The notes: a model not told the origin generated them from the sequence alone. A stretch of 64,000 nt of DNA from JAHZKS01 sp047404135 (GCA_047404135.1 JBDOIT010000002.1:248001-312000), one strand, 5' to 3'; positions 7,065-15,912 are shown, numbered from the stretch's first letter. Program-made: numbers and translations.

Positions 7065-8879
7065 TTATAAGTAATAATGAAAATATTTATAGATCTTTTC
7101 AGCATTTTTTTTATCTATCTGATCTACTTTCATCAATTCCTTAACAGATGCCTCTTTTAACCCTCCTAGAGAACCAAAATAATCCATCAAATTTTTCTGC
7201 CTAACCTTACCTACCCCCTTTAAATCATCGAAGATAGATTGAAAAGATTCTTTATTGCGTCTCTTTCTATGAAAAGTAATGGCAAATCTATGAGCTTCAT
7301 CTCTCAAAACCTGCATATATTGCTTGACCTTATTATGCTTATCCAGAACCATGTTTTTACCATCTGCTAAGCATATAAGCTCCTCTCCAGCATTTCTCTT
7401 CGGTCCCTTTGACATCCCTATGATACATGTCTCCACTCCCATAGAGTGGCACATAGATCTTGCTGTGGAGACTTGTCCAGCACCTCCATCAATGATCATA
7501 AATTCTGGGATATTGCTTTTATCTTTAAACCTCCTTGATAAAACCTCCCTGAACATTTCATAGTCATCTGGTTTTTGCGATAGTGTTTTTATCTTGTATT
7601 TCCTGTATTCATTTTTATTGAACCCATTCCTGCCGCACACAACCATCACTCCTACAGCAGCTTTTCCTGCAAAATGGCTATTGTCATATATTTCTATTCT
7701 ATCAATTCGATTCTCTACATTAAACATCTTCTGCAATGCATCAAACTGTAGCATATGCTTTTTATTACTATGATATCTAAGCGTTAAACTATTTGCCGCA
7801 TTATTCTCTGCCATCTCCACCATTTCTTTTTTTACTCCTCTATATGGGAAAGACACATAAATGATAGAGCCATTCTCTTCTCTCAAGAACTTTTTTAGCA
7901 ATCTTTCTTCTGCTATTTTCTTATTAATGAGTATATTTTTAGCCGCAGAATTATTCTTATAAAAATTGAATAAAAAGGAAGAGAGTATTTCTTCTGGAGA
8001 AGATATTTTGATATCATCCCAATAATATGTTTTATTCCCCAAGTTAATACCCTCTCTAATAAAAAACACCTCTAACACTGCGATATCACCATTAGACACT
8101 ATAGAGATCACATCAAAATCTTTGGAACCAGGAAGGTCAACTATTTGGCGTGATCTTATTACCCCTAAAGCATTCAAACGGTCCCTACATAAGGCAGCCT
8201 TTTCATAATCGAATTCTTGAGAAGACTTGTTCATAAGTTTATTTAGATCTTTTTGCAAAGAATCATCTTTTCCAGAAAGATGTGCTTTTACCTGACAAAC
8301 CAACTTCTCATAATCAACTTTATTGATCTTCTCAACACAGGGGGCTGAACATTTCTTTATTTGATACAGTATACATGGCCTTTTTCTACTACGAAAAAAT
8401 GAATCACTGCATGTACGCAATAAAAATGCCTTCTGCAGTATCCCTATCACTTCATCTACCTTATGCGCAGATGCAAAAGGACCAAAATAAGCACCCTTAC
8501 AACCTTTCTTACCTCTATACTTTACAATCCTCGGATAGTCTGATGTTTCATCTATCAGGATATATGGGAAAGATTTATCATCTTTGAGCAGAATATTATA
8601 TTTAGGCTGCATTTTACGAACGAGGTTAGATTCAAGAAATATTGCTTCCATCTCATTAGATGTAACAACTATCTCTATCTTAGATATTTTTCTAATAAAG
8701 GCTTGTGTCTTATTATTCAGAGCATGAAATTGCAAATAATCAGATAATCTAGACTTAAGTTTTTTTGCTTTACCGATATATAAAATCGTATCATCCCGCC
8801 CAATCATCTTATAAACACCAGGGCGGTCATCGCAAATTTTTATAAAATCTTTTAAAACCTCTATACCCTTCCTAGTCAT
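7065..8879 (-). CDS. uvrC: Excinuclease ABC subunit C
   Basis: UvrC makes the 3' and 5' incisions in nucleotide excision repair after UvrA/UvrB find the damage. The N-terminal GIY-YIG nuclease is seen as PGVYKMIGRDDTILYIGKAK (20-39). A Cys cluster follows near 160-180 (RPCILYQIKKCSAPC), then a UVR domain, the RNase H-like domain with IEIYDNSHFAGKAAVGVMV and FMIIDGGAGQ, and a helix-hairpin-helix end (LKGVGKVRQKNLMDYFGSL). The 604 residues match the family. uvrA is at 20.0 kb; uvrB is not in this window. Confidence 0.97.
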   Translation of the reverse strand: MTRKGIEVLKDFIKICDDRPGVYKMIGRDDTILYIGKAKKLKSRLSDYLQFHALNNKTQAFIRKISKIEIVVTSNEMEAIFLESNLVRKMQPKYNILLKDDKSFPYILIDETSDYPRIVKYRGKKGCKGAYFGPFASAHKVDEVIGILQKAFLLRTCSDSFFRSRKRPCILYQIKKCSAPCVEKINKVDYEKLVCQVKAHLSGKDDSLQKDLNKLMNKSSQEFDYEKAALCRDRLNALGVIRSRQIVDLPGSKDFDVISIVSNGDIAVLEVFFIREGINLGNKTYYWDDIKISSPEEILSSFLFNFYKNNSAAKNILINKKIAEERLLKKFLREENGSIIYVSFPYRGVKKEMVEMAENNAANSLTLRYHSNKKHMLQFDALQKMFNVENRIDRIEIYDNSHFAGKAAVGVMVVCGRNGFNKNEYRKYKIKTLSQKPDDYEMFREVLSRRFKDKSNIPEFMIIDGGAGQVSTARSMCHSMGVETCIIGMSKGPKRNAGEELICLADGKNMVLDKHNKVKQYMQVLRDEAHRFAITFHRKRRNKESFQSIFDDLKGVGKVRQKNLMDYFGSLGGLKEASVKELMKVDQIDKKNAEKIYKYFHYYL

Positions 8880-8904
8880 TTCCTTATCCTTCTACTGACA
8901 AAAA

Positions 8905-8930
8905 ATTATATCCACAATTTTTGTGGATAA
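8905..8930 (-). promoter_or_regulatory. Inverted DnaA-box pair next to a -10 box upstream of uvrC
   Basis: The minus strand has an exact DnaA box TTATCCACA at 8922-8930. The plus strand has an 8/9 match (ATATCCACA) at 8908-8916. Together TATCCACAA (8909-8917) and TTGTGGATA (8921-8929) form a perfect 9-bp inverted repeat around three T. A minus-strand TATAAT at 8905-8910 touches this repeat and is suitably placed to serve uvrC, so a bound protein would cover the promoter. DnaA control of uvrC is inference; a simple hairpin is the alternative. Confidence 0.45.
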
Positions 8931-9024
8931 ACATGTTGATAACATATTAATAGCGTTACCCTACTTACACTTTAACATATCTAGACTTTATTTTACTCGG
9001 AATAATTACAATTATTTTAAAACC

Positions 9025-9048
9025 CAAGTGATAAAAAGGATTCACTTG
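9025..9048. repeat. Inverted repeat in the uvrC/nadK divergent region
   Basis: CAAGTGA (9025-9031) and TCACTTG (9042-9048) are perfect complements separated by 10 bases, about 110 bases before nadK. There is no T run after it, so it is more likely an operator or leader hairpin than a terminator. The rest of the 280-bp gap is very AT-rich and shows no gene. Confidence 0.4.
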
Positions 9049-9159
9049 CATCACGCATAGTGAAAGCTTAAAAATATATTGCTGTATCAAACCTAAAGTT
9101 TGAGTTATTATATGAAGGTGTGCATAAATTACTAAAATATTAAGCCTAGGTTTTATCCC

Positions 9160-9963
9160 ATGTCAGAAAAAATAAAAAATGTCGCAGTCTTAACAAACAA
9201 TACGGCCCTCTCTCAGGATAACCTGGCGCTACTTTCAAAAAAATTTGACATTGTTAACCTAGAAGAAAAATCACAGAAAAAAGCACAGGCAATAATAGTG
9301 ATTGGTGGAGATGGAACAATGCTACATTCCATACATCAATATATGGACCTCAACATCCCTTTTTATGGAATAAAGGCAGGTCACCTTGGATTCCTTATGA
9401 ACGATTTAACTCTCACAGAAGCTTCTGTAGATGACATATATAAAGACATAAATAACTCTAAGACCATCTCCATATATCCTTTACATATGAAAGCTACTTG
9501 CATTAATGGAGAGTGCTTTGAAGAATTAGCGCTAAACGAAGTGTCCCTTTTAAGGCAAACGCACCAAGCTGCTAAAGTAGAATTGCATGTTAATGGTGAC
9601 ATGCAAATAGAGACTCTAGTAAGCGACGGTATAATAGTATCAACACCTGCTGGAAGTACAGCATATAATCTATCAGCTGGGGGACCAATACTGCCAATTA
9701 ATGTCAACTTACTTGCTATTACCCCAATCAGCCCGTTTAGACCAAGAAGATGGACTGGAGCCTTATTAAACTCAGATTCTCAAATAAAAATAAGGATTAT
9801 AGACCCAGCCAAAAGACCTGTTAGTGCAACCGCTGACTTCCATGAAGTGCGAGACATAAAAGAGGTAGATGTAACGCTCTCAGACAAGAAACTTGAATTA
9901 CTATTCTCGCCGCGCCAAAGCTTCGAAGATAAGACTTTAAAAGAGCAATTTTCTAGTACATAA
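9160..9963 (+). CDS. nadK: NAD kinase
   Basis: NadK phosphorylates NAD to NADP in the cytoplasm. The diphosphate-binding GGDG motif is at residues 49-52 (IVIGGDGTML), followed by the conserved GIKAGHLGFL. The NE motif is in LALNEVSLLR (126-127), and the substrate loop is SDGIIVSTPAGSTAYNLSAGGPI. The length of 267 residues is usual for proteobacterial NadK. It is probably transcribed with the Tim44-like gene 25 bp downstream. Confidence 0.96.
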   Translation: MSEKIKNVAVLTNNTALSQDNLALLSKKFDIVNLEEKSQKKAQAIIVIGGDGTMLHSIHQYMDLNIPFYGIKAGHLGFLMNDLTLTEASVDDIYKDINNSKTISIYPLHMKATCINGECFEELALNEVSLLRQTHQAAKVELHVNGDMQIETLVSDGIIVSTPAGSTAYNLSAGGPILPINVNLLAITPISPFRPRRWTGALLNSDSQIKIRIIDPAKRPVSATADFHEVRDIKEVDVTLSDKKLELLFSPRQSFEDKTLKEQFSST

Positions 9964-9988
9964 TGACTTTTATTGATGAGTAAAACAA

Positions 9989-10627
9989 ATGCATGACTTC
10001 AGTGATATTATTATTTTAGCTTTAATCTCAATAGTATTGGGGATAAAGCTCTTTACTGTACTAGGCCAGAAAAGGCCAAAAATAGATAGAGAACAAAATC
10101 AAGCTCAGCCACAAGAGGCTCCCTCAGAGCAATCTGCAAATCCTGAAGAGCAACTTTCTTTTACGCCACTAGAGCAAGCTGCACCAGAAGATAAATTAAA
10201 AATATTCGACCCCTCTTTCAACCAAACAACTTTTTCAAAGAATGCAACAAGTGCCTACCAGATGATTTTAGATGCATATTCAAAAGGAGATACTCAGATA
10301 TTATCTGACTTGGTAAATATAGAAGTCTTGAGGGATCTAGCATATAAAATATCTACCAGAGAAGATAAAAAACACAATAAAATTATTAACCTCTCGCAGA
10401 TATACAAATCCACCTTAAAAGAAATCAGAGTCAATGATTACACGGCCGAAATAAGAATGAATTTCATATCTGAGATAGTGTCATATACAATAGATAAAAA
10501 AGGAAAGTGCGTGGAAGGGCACAAATCTAAAGTGAATAAACGTAAGGATGAGTGGGTGTTTAGCAGAGATATAAGGTCAACAGACCCAACTTGGAAACTC
10601 GTAGAGATCTCTCCAGAACTTTCTTAG
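9989..10627 (+). CDS. Tim44/TimA-family membrane-anchored protein
   Basis: The 212-residue protein has one N-terminal hydrophobic segment (about residues 7-26). A Gln/Glu/Pro-rich linker (about 35-70) follows, then a Tim44-like C-terminal domain from about 75, beginning FDPSFNQTTFSKNATSAYQMILDAYSKGD and ending with the typical DEWVFSRDIRSTDPTWKLVEI. In alphaproteobacteria this family (TimA) is related to the mitochondrial import motor subunit Tim44 and is thought to work at the inner membrane; its bacterial role is poorly defined. Its stop codon overlaps by 4 bp the stop of the M15 peptidase gene on the other strand. Confidence 0.87.
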   Translation: MHDFSDIIILALISIVLGIKLFTVLGQKRPKIDREQNQAQPQEAPSEQSANPEEQLSFTPLEQAAPEDKLKIFDPSFNQTTFSKNATSAYQMILDAYSKGDTQILSDLVNIEVLRDLAYKISTREDKKHNKIINLSQIYKSTLKEIRVNDYTAEIRMNFISEIVSYTIDKKGKCVEGHKSKVNKRKDEWVFSRDIRSTDPTWKLVEISPELS

Positions 10628-11214
10628 AACGTGCCTCCTAGTAAAGAATTTATCATACCCTCAGGAATCTCGAAATGATGGTAATCTTTGATTGATTCCC
10701 AATCGCCCCCCCATACTGAAAATTTATTCTCAGCAAAAATCTTGATTACTTCTGGAGTCACCATACCCATACGCATATTGTTGCGATCAAGATACTCCTT
10801 GCCTCCCTCAGGCAGCACAGCACCCTCTCCTAAGATAAGCGGGTTTTGTACTGGGTTAATATCTATCGCCACACCATAAGCATGCTTCGAGTATCTGGTA
10901 GTCCCTTCAATGTTCCTACAATTGAAGGATGAGCTATTATTAGCTTCCATAGATTTTCGGTCACTGCCTTCAAATGCATTAATAAGGCTTATACTATGTA
11001 TACGAAAATCTAGCTCAAGTAATCTTGAAAAAATATTTTTTACCTCCTCCTCCAGATCAGCTAATACTAGTATCTCCCCATTCTTGATCTCCCCCTCAAA
11101 GTCCGCATAAGGAACCTCGAGCAACACTAATCTATTCATTTGCACAGGGCTCTCACTTTTTATTATACCCTTCCTAAACATTTCTCCTTTTACTTCTAAA
11201 AACCTTTCCTTCAT
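10624..11214 (-). CDS. M15-family peptidase (D,D- or L,D-endo/carboxypeptidase-like)
   Basis: This is a zinc peptidase of the VanY/CwlK group, which acts on peptidoglycan peptides. SKHAYGVAIDINP carries the first His and the Asp ligand, and DYHHFEI near the end carries the final zinc His with the usual catalytic surroundings. The family's W-GGDW motif is present (VWGGDWESIKDYHHFE). ATG 11214 is chosen; a TTG at 11220 that overlaps the stop of the upstream gene is an alternative. No signal peptide is obvious at either start, so how it would reach the periplasm is unclear. It is the last gene of a four-gene minus-strand run. Confidence 0.82.
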   Translation of the reverse strand: MKERFLEVKGEMFRKGIIKSESPVQMNRLVLLEVPYADFEGEIKNGEILVLADLEEEVKNIFSRLLELDFRIHSISLINAFEGSDRKSMEANNSSSFNCRNIEGTTRYSKHAYGVAIDINPVQNPLILGEGAVLPEGGKEYLDRNNMRMGMVTPEVIKIFAENKFSVWGGDWESIKDYHHFEIPEGMINSLLGGTF

Positions 11215-11216
11215 TT

Positions 11217-12380
11217 TCAATAGCCCATTGCCTTACGCATAAAAAACTTTTTCAGAGTAGGTATGTTGTCTACAACCTGCAACCCTACTCTGCGGCATAT
11301 ACTTGGAATGGATATATCGTTAGAGAACAAAGACACAAGGCTATCTGTGGTTCTAATCATGCTTTTGTTATCTCTCTTTCTCTTGCACTGAAACTCTTTA
11401 AATAATATCTCGGATCCAAGGTCTAATCCCAAATCTCTATGTTTTTCAAATAAGCATGCAAGTGTATCTATATCTTTTAAACTGAGATTATAACCTTGTC
11501 CTGCTACTGGGTGAATAAAATGCAACGAATCACCAATGAATACAGATCTACCTTTGTAGTAATGGTCCATATGGCTCAAGGATAAAGGGAATTTTGAAAC
11601 CTCGGTAAGGATTTTAACATCGCTATAAATATCTCCACATCTACGTTTCAAATGATCTTCCAAATCAACGTCATATATGTCCATTTCTAGAATTGCTGGA
11701 TCTTCACACCACACAACAGAAGATTGATTTCTATTATGCAAAGGTAGTAATGCAAAAGGCCCATTCTTCAAAAAACATTCATAAGCAGAATTATTATGTG
11801 GCTCTGCATGCTCTACATTAAATACCAAAGCAACCTGATTATACTTCTTAGATTTTGACTCCAAGCCCAATTCAGATGCCATTCCAGATTGCCTACCATT
11901 CGTAACAATCACAGACTTTGATTCTATGGTTTCTCCTCCTTCTAGTGTTATCTTTGCAGAGTGTCCTTCAGCAGATATTTCCTTGCATTGCTTTCCATCT
12001 AGAATCGTAATATCGCTACTAAAGATTTTCTTACAAAGTCCCTTAAGTATGTTATCACTTTCTATAAGATAACCGAGTGGCTCGCCTCCTACTAATTGAT
12101 TGTCAAATTCTAGAAGCCCTTCCGTTCCACCGTCTGTAACAATAATTTTTTCCATTGTTCCGTATTCAGAAGAAATATGTTCCCATATATTATATTGAGA
12201 AAGAATATCTTTTGAGTTTCTGGCAATAGATATACCTCTGCCGTCTCTATTAGTTTTTAACTTCTTTTTTATGTGGTCTCTTTCAATCAGAGCCACCTTG
12301 AAACCCTTTTCTGACAACACGCTTGCAGTTGTCATTCCATTAATCCCAGCTCCAACAACGATGATATCAAAATTAGTCAA
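11217..12380 (-). CDS. FAD-dependent UbiH/COQ6-family hydroxylase
   Basis: The protein belongs to the aromatic-ring hydroxylases of ubiquinone biosynthesis. FDIIVVGAGINGM is the FAD-binding GxGxxG strand-loop. DGRGISIARNS fits the family's GR-x-x-A-L-S site. GDSLHFIHPVAGQGYNLSLKD is the characteristic GD-x-x-H-x-x-P-x-x-G-x-G motif. The open frame extends to 12452, but that would overlap sppA by 80 bp and add residues absent from the family. TTG 12380, overlapping the sppA stop by 8 bp with AGG just upstream, puts the FAD motif at residue 4 and gives a normal 387 residues. Which ring position it hydroxylates is unknown. ubiA is at 30.9 kb. Confidence 0.85.
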   Translation of the reverse strand: MTNFDIIVVGAGINGMTTASVLSEKGFKVALIERDHIKKKLKTNRDGRGISIARNSKDILSQYNIWEHISSEYGTMEKIIVTDGGTEGLLEFDNQLVGGEPLGYLIESDNILKGLCKKIFSSDITILDGKQCKEISAEGHSAKITLEGGETIESKSVIVTNGRQSGMASELGLESKSKKYNQVALVFNVEHAEPHNNSAYECFLKNGPFALLPLHNRNQSSVVWCEDPAILEMDIYDVDLEDHLKRRCGDIYSDVKILTEVSKFPLSLSHMDHYYKGRSVFIGDSLHFIHPVAGQGYNLSLKDIDTLACLFEKHRDLGLDLGSEILFKEFQCKRKRDNKSMIRTTDSLVSLFSNDISIPSICRRVGLQVVDNIPTLKKFFMRKAMGY

Positions 12381-13245
12381 TCCCAAACCTACTGCTCTCA
12401 ATTTTATTCTCAATTTTTTCAAAGCAACTATCCACCAATTCCTGAGGGTCAAAGCCTACACCCATCTTTTTCTTGATCCAGGACGATTCCTTTTTGATAT
12501 GATTGAATTTCACATCTTCACCAAATTCTTTCTTCATCACCGAAAAGACATCTCCTATGTCGTCAATCAGGCCATGCTTTAGTGATTGCCTGCCTGACCA
12601 TATTTCTCCGCTAAATAATTGGGATTCTAGGATTTTTAACTTTTTACCGCGAGCACCAGTAACTACAGCTTTGAAAGATTTATGTATATCTTCCTGTAAC
12701 CTACCAATAATTTTTTTATCCGATTCCTTTTCAGGAACAAATGGGTCACTGATAGATTTTGACTTCCCTTGCGTTGTTACTCTTCTCTCGATACCTAGCT
12801 TTTTGATAGCCTCAACAAAGCCAAATCCCGATGAAACAACACCTATGCTGCCGAGGATAGACATCTCTGATGCATACATCTTTTTTCCAGAACACAGCAA
12901 CCAGTACCCTCCGGATGCCGCTACATCTTCAGCAAATGTATAAATAGGGATATTATTTTTTTCTGAAGCAGATTTTAAATAATTTGAAATCAACTCAGAT
13001 TGTACAGGAGATCCTCCAGGAGAATTAACCACTACAGCCACCGCCTGAACTTCAGGGAAAGAAAATGCTTTATCTATATCTCTTCTGACGCTATCTAAAC
13101 TTATAGAATTTCTTTTAATTCCCACAGCTCCCGAGATTATTCCCTCCAGCCTCACTATTGATACTGATTTTTGTAGTTTTAATGCCCTTACGACGATATT
13201 GGGGCATAGGCACATAATATCAAATTTCTTATTAGATTTTTTCAT
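12373..13245 (-). CDS. S49-family signal peptide peptidase (SppA/SohB-like)
   Basis: This serine peptidase of the ClpP/crotonase fold degrades cleaved signal peptides or other membrane peptides. VNSPGGSPVQSELI (74-87) is the oxyanion-type loop, VAASGGYWLLCSG holds the probable nucleophile Ser111, and TQGKSKSISDPF holds the expected catalytic Lys. LFSGEIWSGRQSLKHGLIDDIG is the conserved substrate-pocket end. The 290 residues correspond to the short single-domain form. The N terminus has only a weak hydrophobic stretch, so membrane anchoring is uncertain. It sits between the tlpA-like gene (14 bp) and the ubiH-like gene (overlap). Confidence 0.9.
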   Translation of the reverse strand: MKKSNKKFDIMCLCPNIVVRALKLQKSVSIVRLEGIISGAVGIKRNSISLDSVRRDIDKAFSFPEVQAVAVVVNSPGGSPVQSELISNYLKSASEKNNIPIYTFAEDVAASGGYWLLCSGKKMYASEMSILGSIGVVSSGFGFVEAIKKLGIERRVTTQGKSKSISDPFVPEKESDKKIIGRLQEDIHKSFKAVVTGARGKKLKILESQLFSGEIWSGRQSLKHGLIDDIGDVFSVMKKEFGEDVKFNHIKKESSWIKKKMGVGFDPQELVDSCFEKIENKIESSRFGID

Positions 13246-13259
13246 ATATCGTTACTTAT

Positions 13260-13997
13260 TTAATTCCTATTTACCGGGCGTCTGATTTTTAACAGCGACT
13301 TTTCTCCTTTAGAATTTGTCACTTTAATTTCTCCAGTTTCTTTGTTGGGAACAGAAGAAATATCCAGATGTGTTTGACTAGAAATTGGCACTAAATCATC
13401 TATATGCTTATTTTGTGCTTCTTTCTTAGTCTTTTCAAACATTTTCTGTCCTCGCAATAATTTTGTATAATCGTGATTGTCCATATCTATTTGCTTGATA
13501 TACCTCTTCAGCAAAGAAATTACACCATCTTCTTGCCAATTTACTGCCCCTTTAGCCGACGCCACAACTTCGCCACTAGAATCCAAAATAAAGGTCGCAG
13601 GCAAACTAATACCATCCAACGAGTGGAATAATGTTTGCTTCTTATCTATAAAGGCAGGTAGGTTTTTCAGACCATAAGATCTATAGAATTTTTTAACGAC
13701 CTCTTCTCCTTTAAAATCTTCAGAGATTGGCATTACAATAATCCTATCTTTTTTTAATTTCTTTTGTATTGCGTTCAAAGACTCCATTTCCTTCGCGCAA
13801 CCAGAACACCATGTAGCCCAGAAATACAGAACCAAAACATTGCCTTCTAGTTTCTGGAAATTAAATTCCTGGCCATTCACATCAGAAATACTAGGTAAAT
13901 CTATATATTCCGGGTCTTTCTCTACTAAATTAGCAGAGTGCGCAATATATACAGGAAGAAAAAGAAGTATAAAAAAGTATAATCTAAGACTTTTCAT
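13260..13997 (-). CDS. TlpA/ResA-like thioredoxin-fold protein with a C-terminal extension
   Basis: The protein is an exported thiol-disulfide oxidoreductase. A signal peptide or anchor covers residues 1-21 (ending AHS-A). The thioredoxin domain runs from about 30 to 160, with the redox centre FWATWCSGCAKEM (a WCxxC in which SG replaces the more common GP or PP) and the cis-Pro region GISLPATFILDSSGEV. The last 75 or so residues are a polar, Lys-rich extension not needed for the fold. Homologues serve cytochrome c maturation, which would fit the cytochrome c1 made here, but partners are not shown. Confidence 0.85.
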   Translation of the reverse strand: MKSLRLYFFILLFLPVYIAHSANLVEKDPEYIDLPSISDVNGQEFNFQKLEGNVLVLYFWATWCSGCAKEMESLNAIQKKLKKDRIIVMPISEDFKGEEVVKKFYRSYGLKNLPAFIDKKQTLFHSLDGISLPATFILDSSGEVVASAKGAVNWQEDGVISLLKRYIKQIDMDNHDYTKLLRGQKMFEKTKKEAQNKHIDDLVPISSQTHLDISSVPNKETGEIKVTNSKGEKSLLKIRRPVNRN

Positions 13998-14065
13998 TAC
14001 TTTACTATGAATTAATTTTCATCTAGATTGAATTTACAATAATATTAGTTAAATATAAAGATACC

Positions 14066-14185
14066 ATGCGGATACTCAAGTTCATAATTATAACTTTATT
14101 ATTATTCACAATTTCTAGCTGCGGAAAAAGAGGGCCACTAAAGCTACCTGAGGCACAAAAACACACCGAAGATACAAACAAGTAG
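14066..14185 (+). CDS. lptM: Small lipoprotein LptM (YifL-type)
   Basis: This 39-codon gene is short but diagnostic. The signal (MRILKFIIITLLLFTISSC) ends in the lipobox ISSC, and the mature protein begins CGKRGPLKLPE. That CGxxGPLxLP start is the hallmark of LptM, the small lipoprotein that helps oxidise and assemble the LptD lipopolysaccharide translocon in E. coli. It is divergent from the tlpA-like gene, with about 70 bp between them. In other bacteria lptM often precedes lysA; here it is followed by a 137-bp spacer and a convergent gene. Together with lpxB and eptA it supports real lipopolysaccharide at the surface. Confidence 0.88.
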   Translation: MRILKFIIITLLLFTISSCGKRGPLKLPEAQKHTEDTNK

Positions 14186-14322
14186 CAATTCCACTCTGTT
14201 GTAAGATGCTAACTATAATAAAAATTAAAGAGGTAAAAAAGCCCTCCAGTTACTTCGCAAAGCAAAGTGCTTTCTCAAAAACTACACCATAGCGCTAAAA
14301 AACTCTTCCAACTGTCATGCTC

Positions 14323-15900
14323 TCATCTACTGCAAACACTTAGTTTTTTCTGCAATATACCAGATTTCACATCAGCGCAATCTAATAGAGAGTGAAACAC
14401 ATTATCATGAGATAACTTTTCTTTTACATTCCCCTGAGAATTTTCTAATTTTTCTCTATATGTCTCATTTTGTAGCAAACTATCTGACATCCATAGAGTC
14501 ATAGGAACTCTGTGTGCTTGTTCCCTAAAATCCTCTGTATTCCCATGGCAATATTTGCCGCTTTCTCCCAAAAAACTACCGTGATCAGAGACATATAAAA
14601 CAATACTTGGCTTCAAAGATGCAGCCTTTATTACCTCTGATATAAAATAGTCTGCATAAAGCAAAGAATTATCATACATATTCACCACTTCTTTATTGGT
14701 GCAGCTTTTGTGATCGACATTAAAGCAGTACGGAGAAAATTTAAAAAAAGATTGTGACACAAATCGCTCATGAGGTTGATGGCTGCCGTTAGTATGAAGC
14801 ACTATAAAATTCTTGTTATCATTTTTTAAAGCTTTTTTTAAGTCTGGTAATACATACTCATCTAGCATCAATCCTTTATTATCACCATAACCCTTCACTT
14901 TAGCTCTGTAGTGATTTTGATGCCTCTTGGTCTTCGCGTAAGATGCAGTTTGAAGTATGATATTTGAATACCCAAAGGCACTTTGCGTACCATACCATGC
15001 TGTACGGTACCCTAATTGATTAAAAATAGATATAATGTTAGTATGCAACATCGGTATTCTGAATTCTTCTCTGGATTTGTGCGAAAGAAGGCAGGACACC
15101 GAAGTCCTGGTATTATTAGAGCATGGAGTTACATCTGCAAAAGAAACCAAATTCTTAACCTCATTAATCAAAGGCGTTGTCTTTCGAGCATAACCATTAA
15201 TACCAAAGTGGTCAGAACGAGCAGACTCTCCTATAATCAATATAATATTCAAATTTTCTTCTGCATTATCATGTGATTTATAGATCTTAGTTATATCGAT
15301 TTTCTCTACATTACTTCTAATTGAAAAATTTTTTATTAAATATAGTCCGATAGCAGCACAAAGATTCAAGGGACTATAAGAAGCGATATAATTTTTCCTT
15401 GAAAAATCCTTATGAGCAAAATAGTACGATAATATAACAGATACACACACAAAAAGCATGATGGCTTTTTTGGGTGATCGAGCATTAATGATCTTCGCTC
15501 TCCACAGAGCATAAGAAATCATACAAAATACCGACATATATAAGGAAATTTTATAGATGCTCACTACCTCTACTGCATCTATATTATCTGATATACTGAA
15601 CAATAGCGATTCATCTATAATGATTCCATACTCATTCAGACAATAGAACCCTGCAAAAGCAAGGAATAGCCAGATGATTGAAAACACCTTCAGAATCTTG
15701 CAGGAAAAACTAAAGATTAACAGTAAAGATATATTGAAAGTGAGTTGTGTCACATATTGTACTAATAGATCAACAGAACCATCTGCCCTCAGATAAAAAG
15801 TCTTCCAATTAAGAGATGTAATAAAAAGAGATAAAATCACTATGTAAGAAATAGCTCCTATTTTCAAAAAACCCCTGTTCAAATTCAGTTTTAGCTTCAT
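14323..15900 (-). CDS. EptA-like lipid A phosphoethanolamine transferase
   Basis: The enzyme would move phosphoethanolamine from phosphatidylethanolamine onto lipid A or a similar glycolipid at the periplasmic face of the inner membrane. About five membrane segments occupy residues 12-190, followed by a sulfatase-fold domain. Zinc and catalytic positions are recognisable: E225 in IIGESARSDHFGINGY, a probable nucleophile T264 in CSNNTRTSVSC, and VSDHGSFLGE with YCHG and HRVPM later. The nucleophile region departs from the common CGTxTAxSVPC. Length (525) is normal. It follows the lipid-kinase gene by 12 bp. In other bacteria such enzymes lower susceptibility to cationic peptides. Confidence 0.87.
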   Translation of the reverse strand: MKLKLNLNRGFLKIGAISYIVILSLFITSLNWKTFYLRADGSVDLLVQYVTQLTFNISLLLIFSFSCKILKVFSIIWLFLAFAGFYCLNEYGIIIDESLLFSISDNIDAVEVVSIYKISLYMSVFCMISYALWRAKIINARSPKKAIMLFVCVSVILSYYFAHKDFSRKNYIASYSPLNLCAAIGLYLIKNFSIRSNVEKIDITKIYKSHDNAEENLNIILIIGESARSDHFGINGYARKTTPLINEVKNLVSFADVTPCSNNTRTSVSCLLSHKSREEFRIPMLHTNIISIFNQLGYRTAWYGTQSAFGYSNIILQTASYAKTKRHQNHYRAKVKGYGDNKGLMLDEYVLPDLKKALKNDNKNFIVLHTNGSHQPHERFVSQSFFKFSPYCFNVDHKSCTNKEVVNMYDNSLLYADYFISEVIKAASLKPSIVLYVSDHGSFLGESGKYCHGNTEDFREQAHRVPMTLWMSDSLLQNETYREKLENSQGNVKEKLSHDNVFHSLLDCADVKSGILQKKLSVCSR

Positions 15901-15912
15901 ATCAATACCAAT

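Noticed and set aside
8880..9159. Chromosomal replication origin
   Set aside because: Only one exact and one near DnaA box are present, with no cluster, and the usual alphaproteobacterial oriC neighbours (hemE, dnaA, parA) are absent. Kept only as a regulatory site.
12503..12943. 146-codon plus-strand frame opposite the S49 peptidase gene
   Set aside because: The peptidase has all its motifs. The opposite frame has no recognisable domain and a biased composition (Ser, Pro, Phe) typical of antisense frames.
14240..14290. Terminator between lptM and eptA (TTTTTT on the minus strand after GGAGGGC)
   Set aside because: No complementary upstream arm could be found for the GGGC. The AAAGCA/TGCTTT hairpin nearby lacks a T run.
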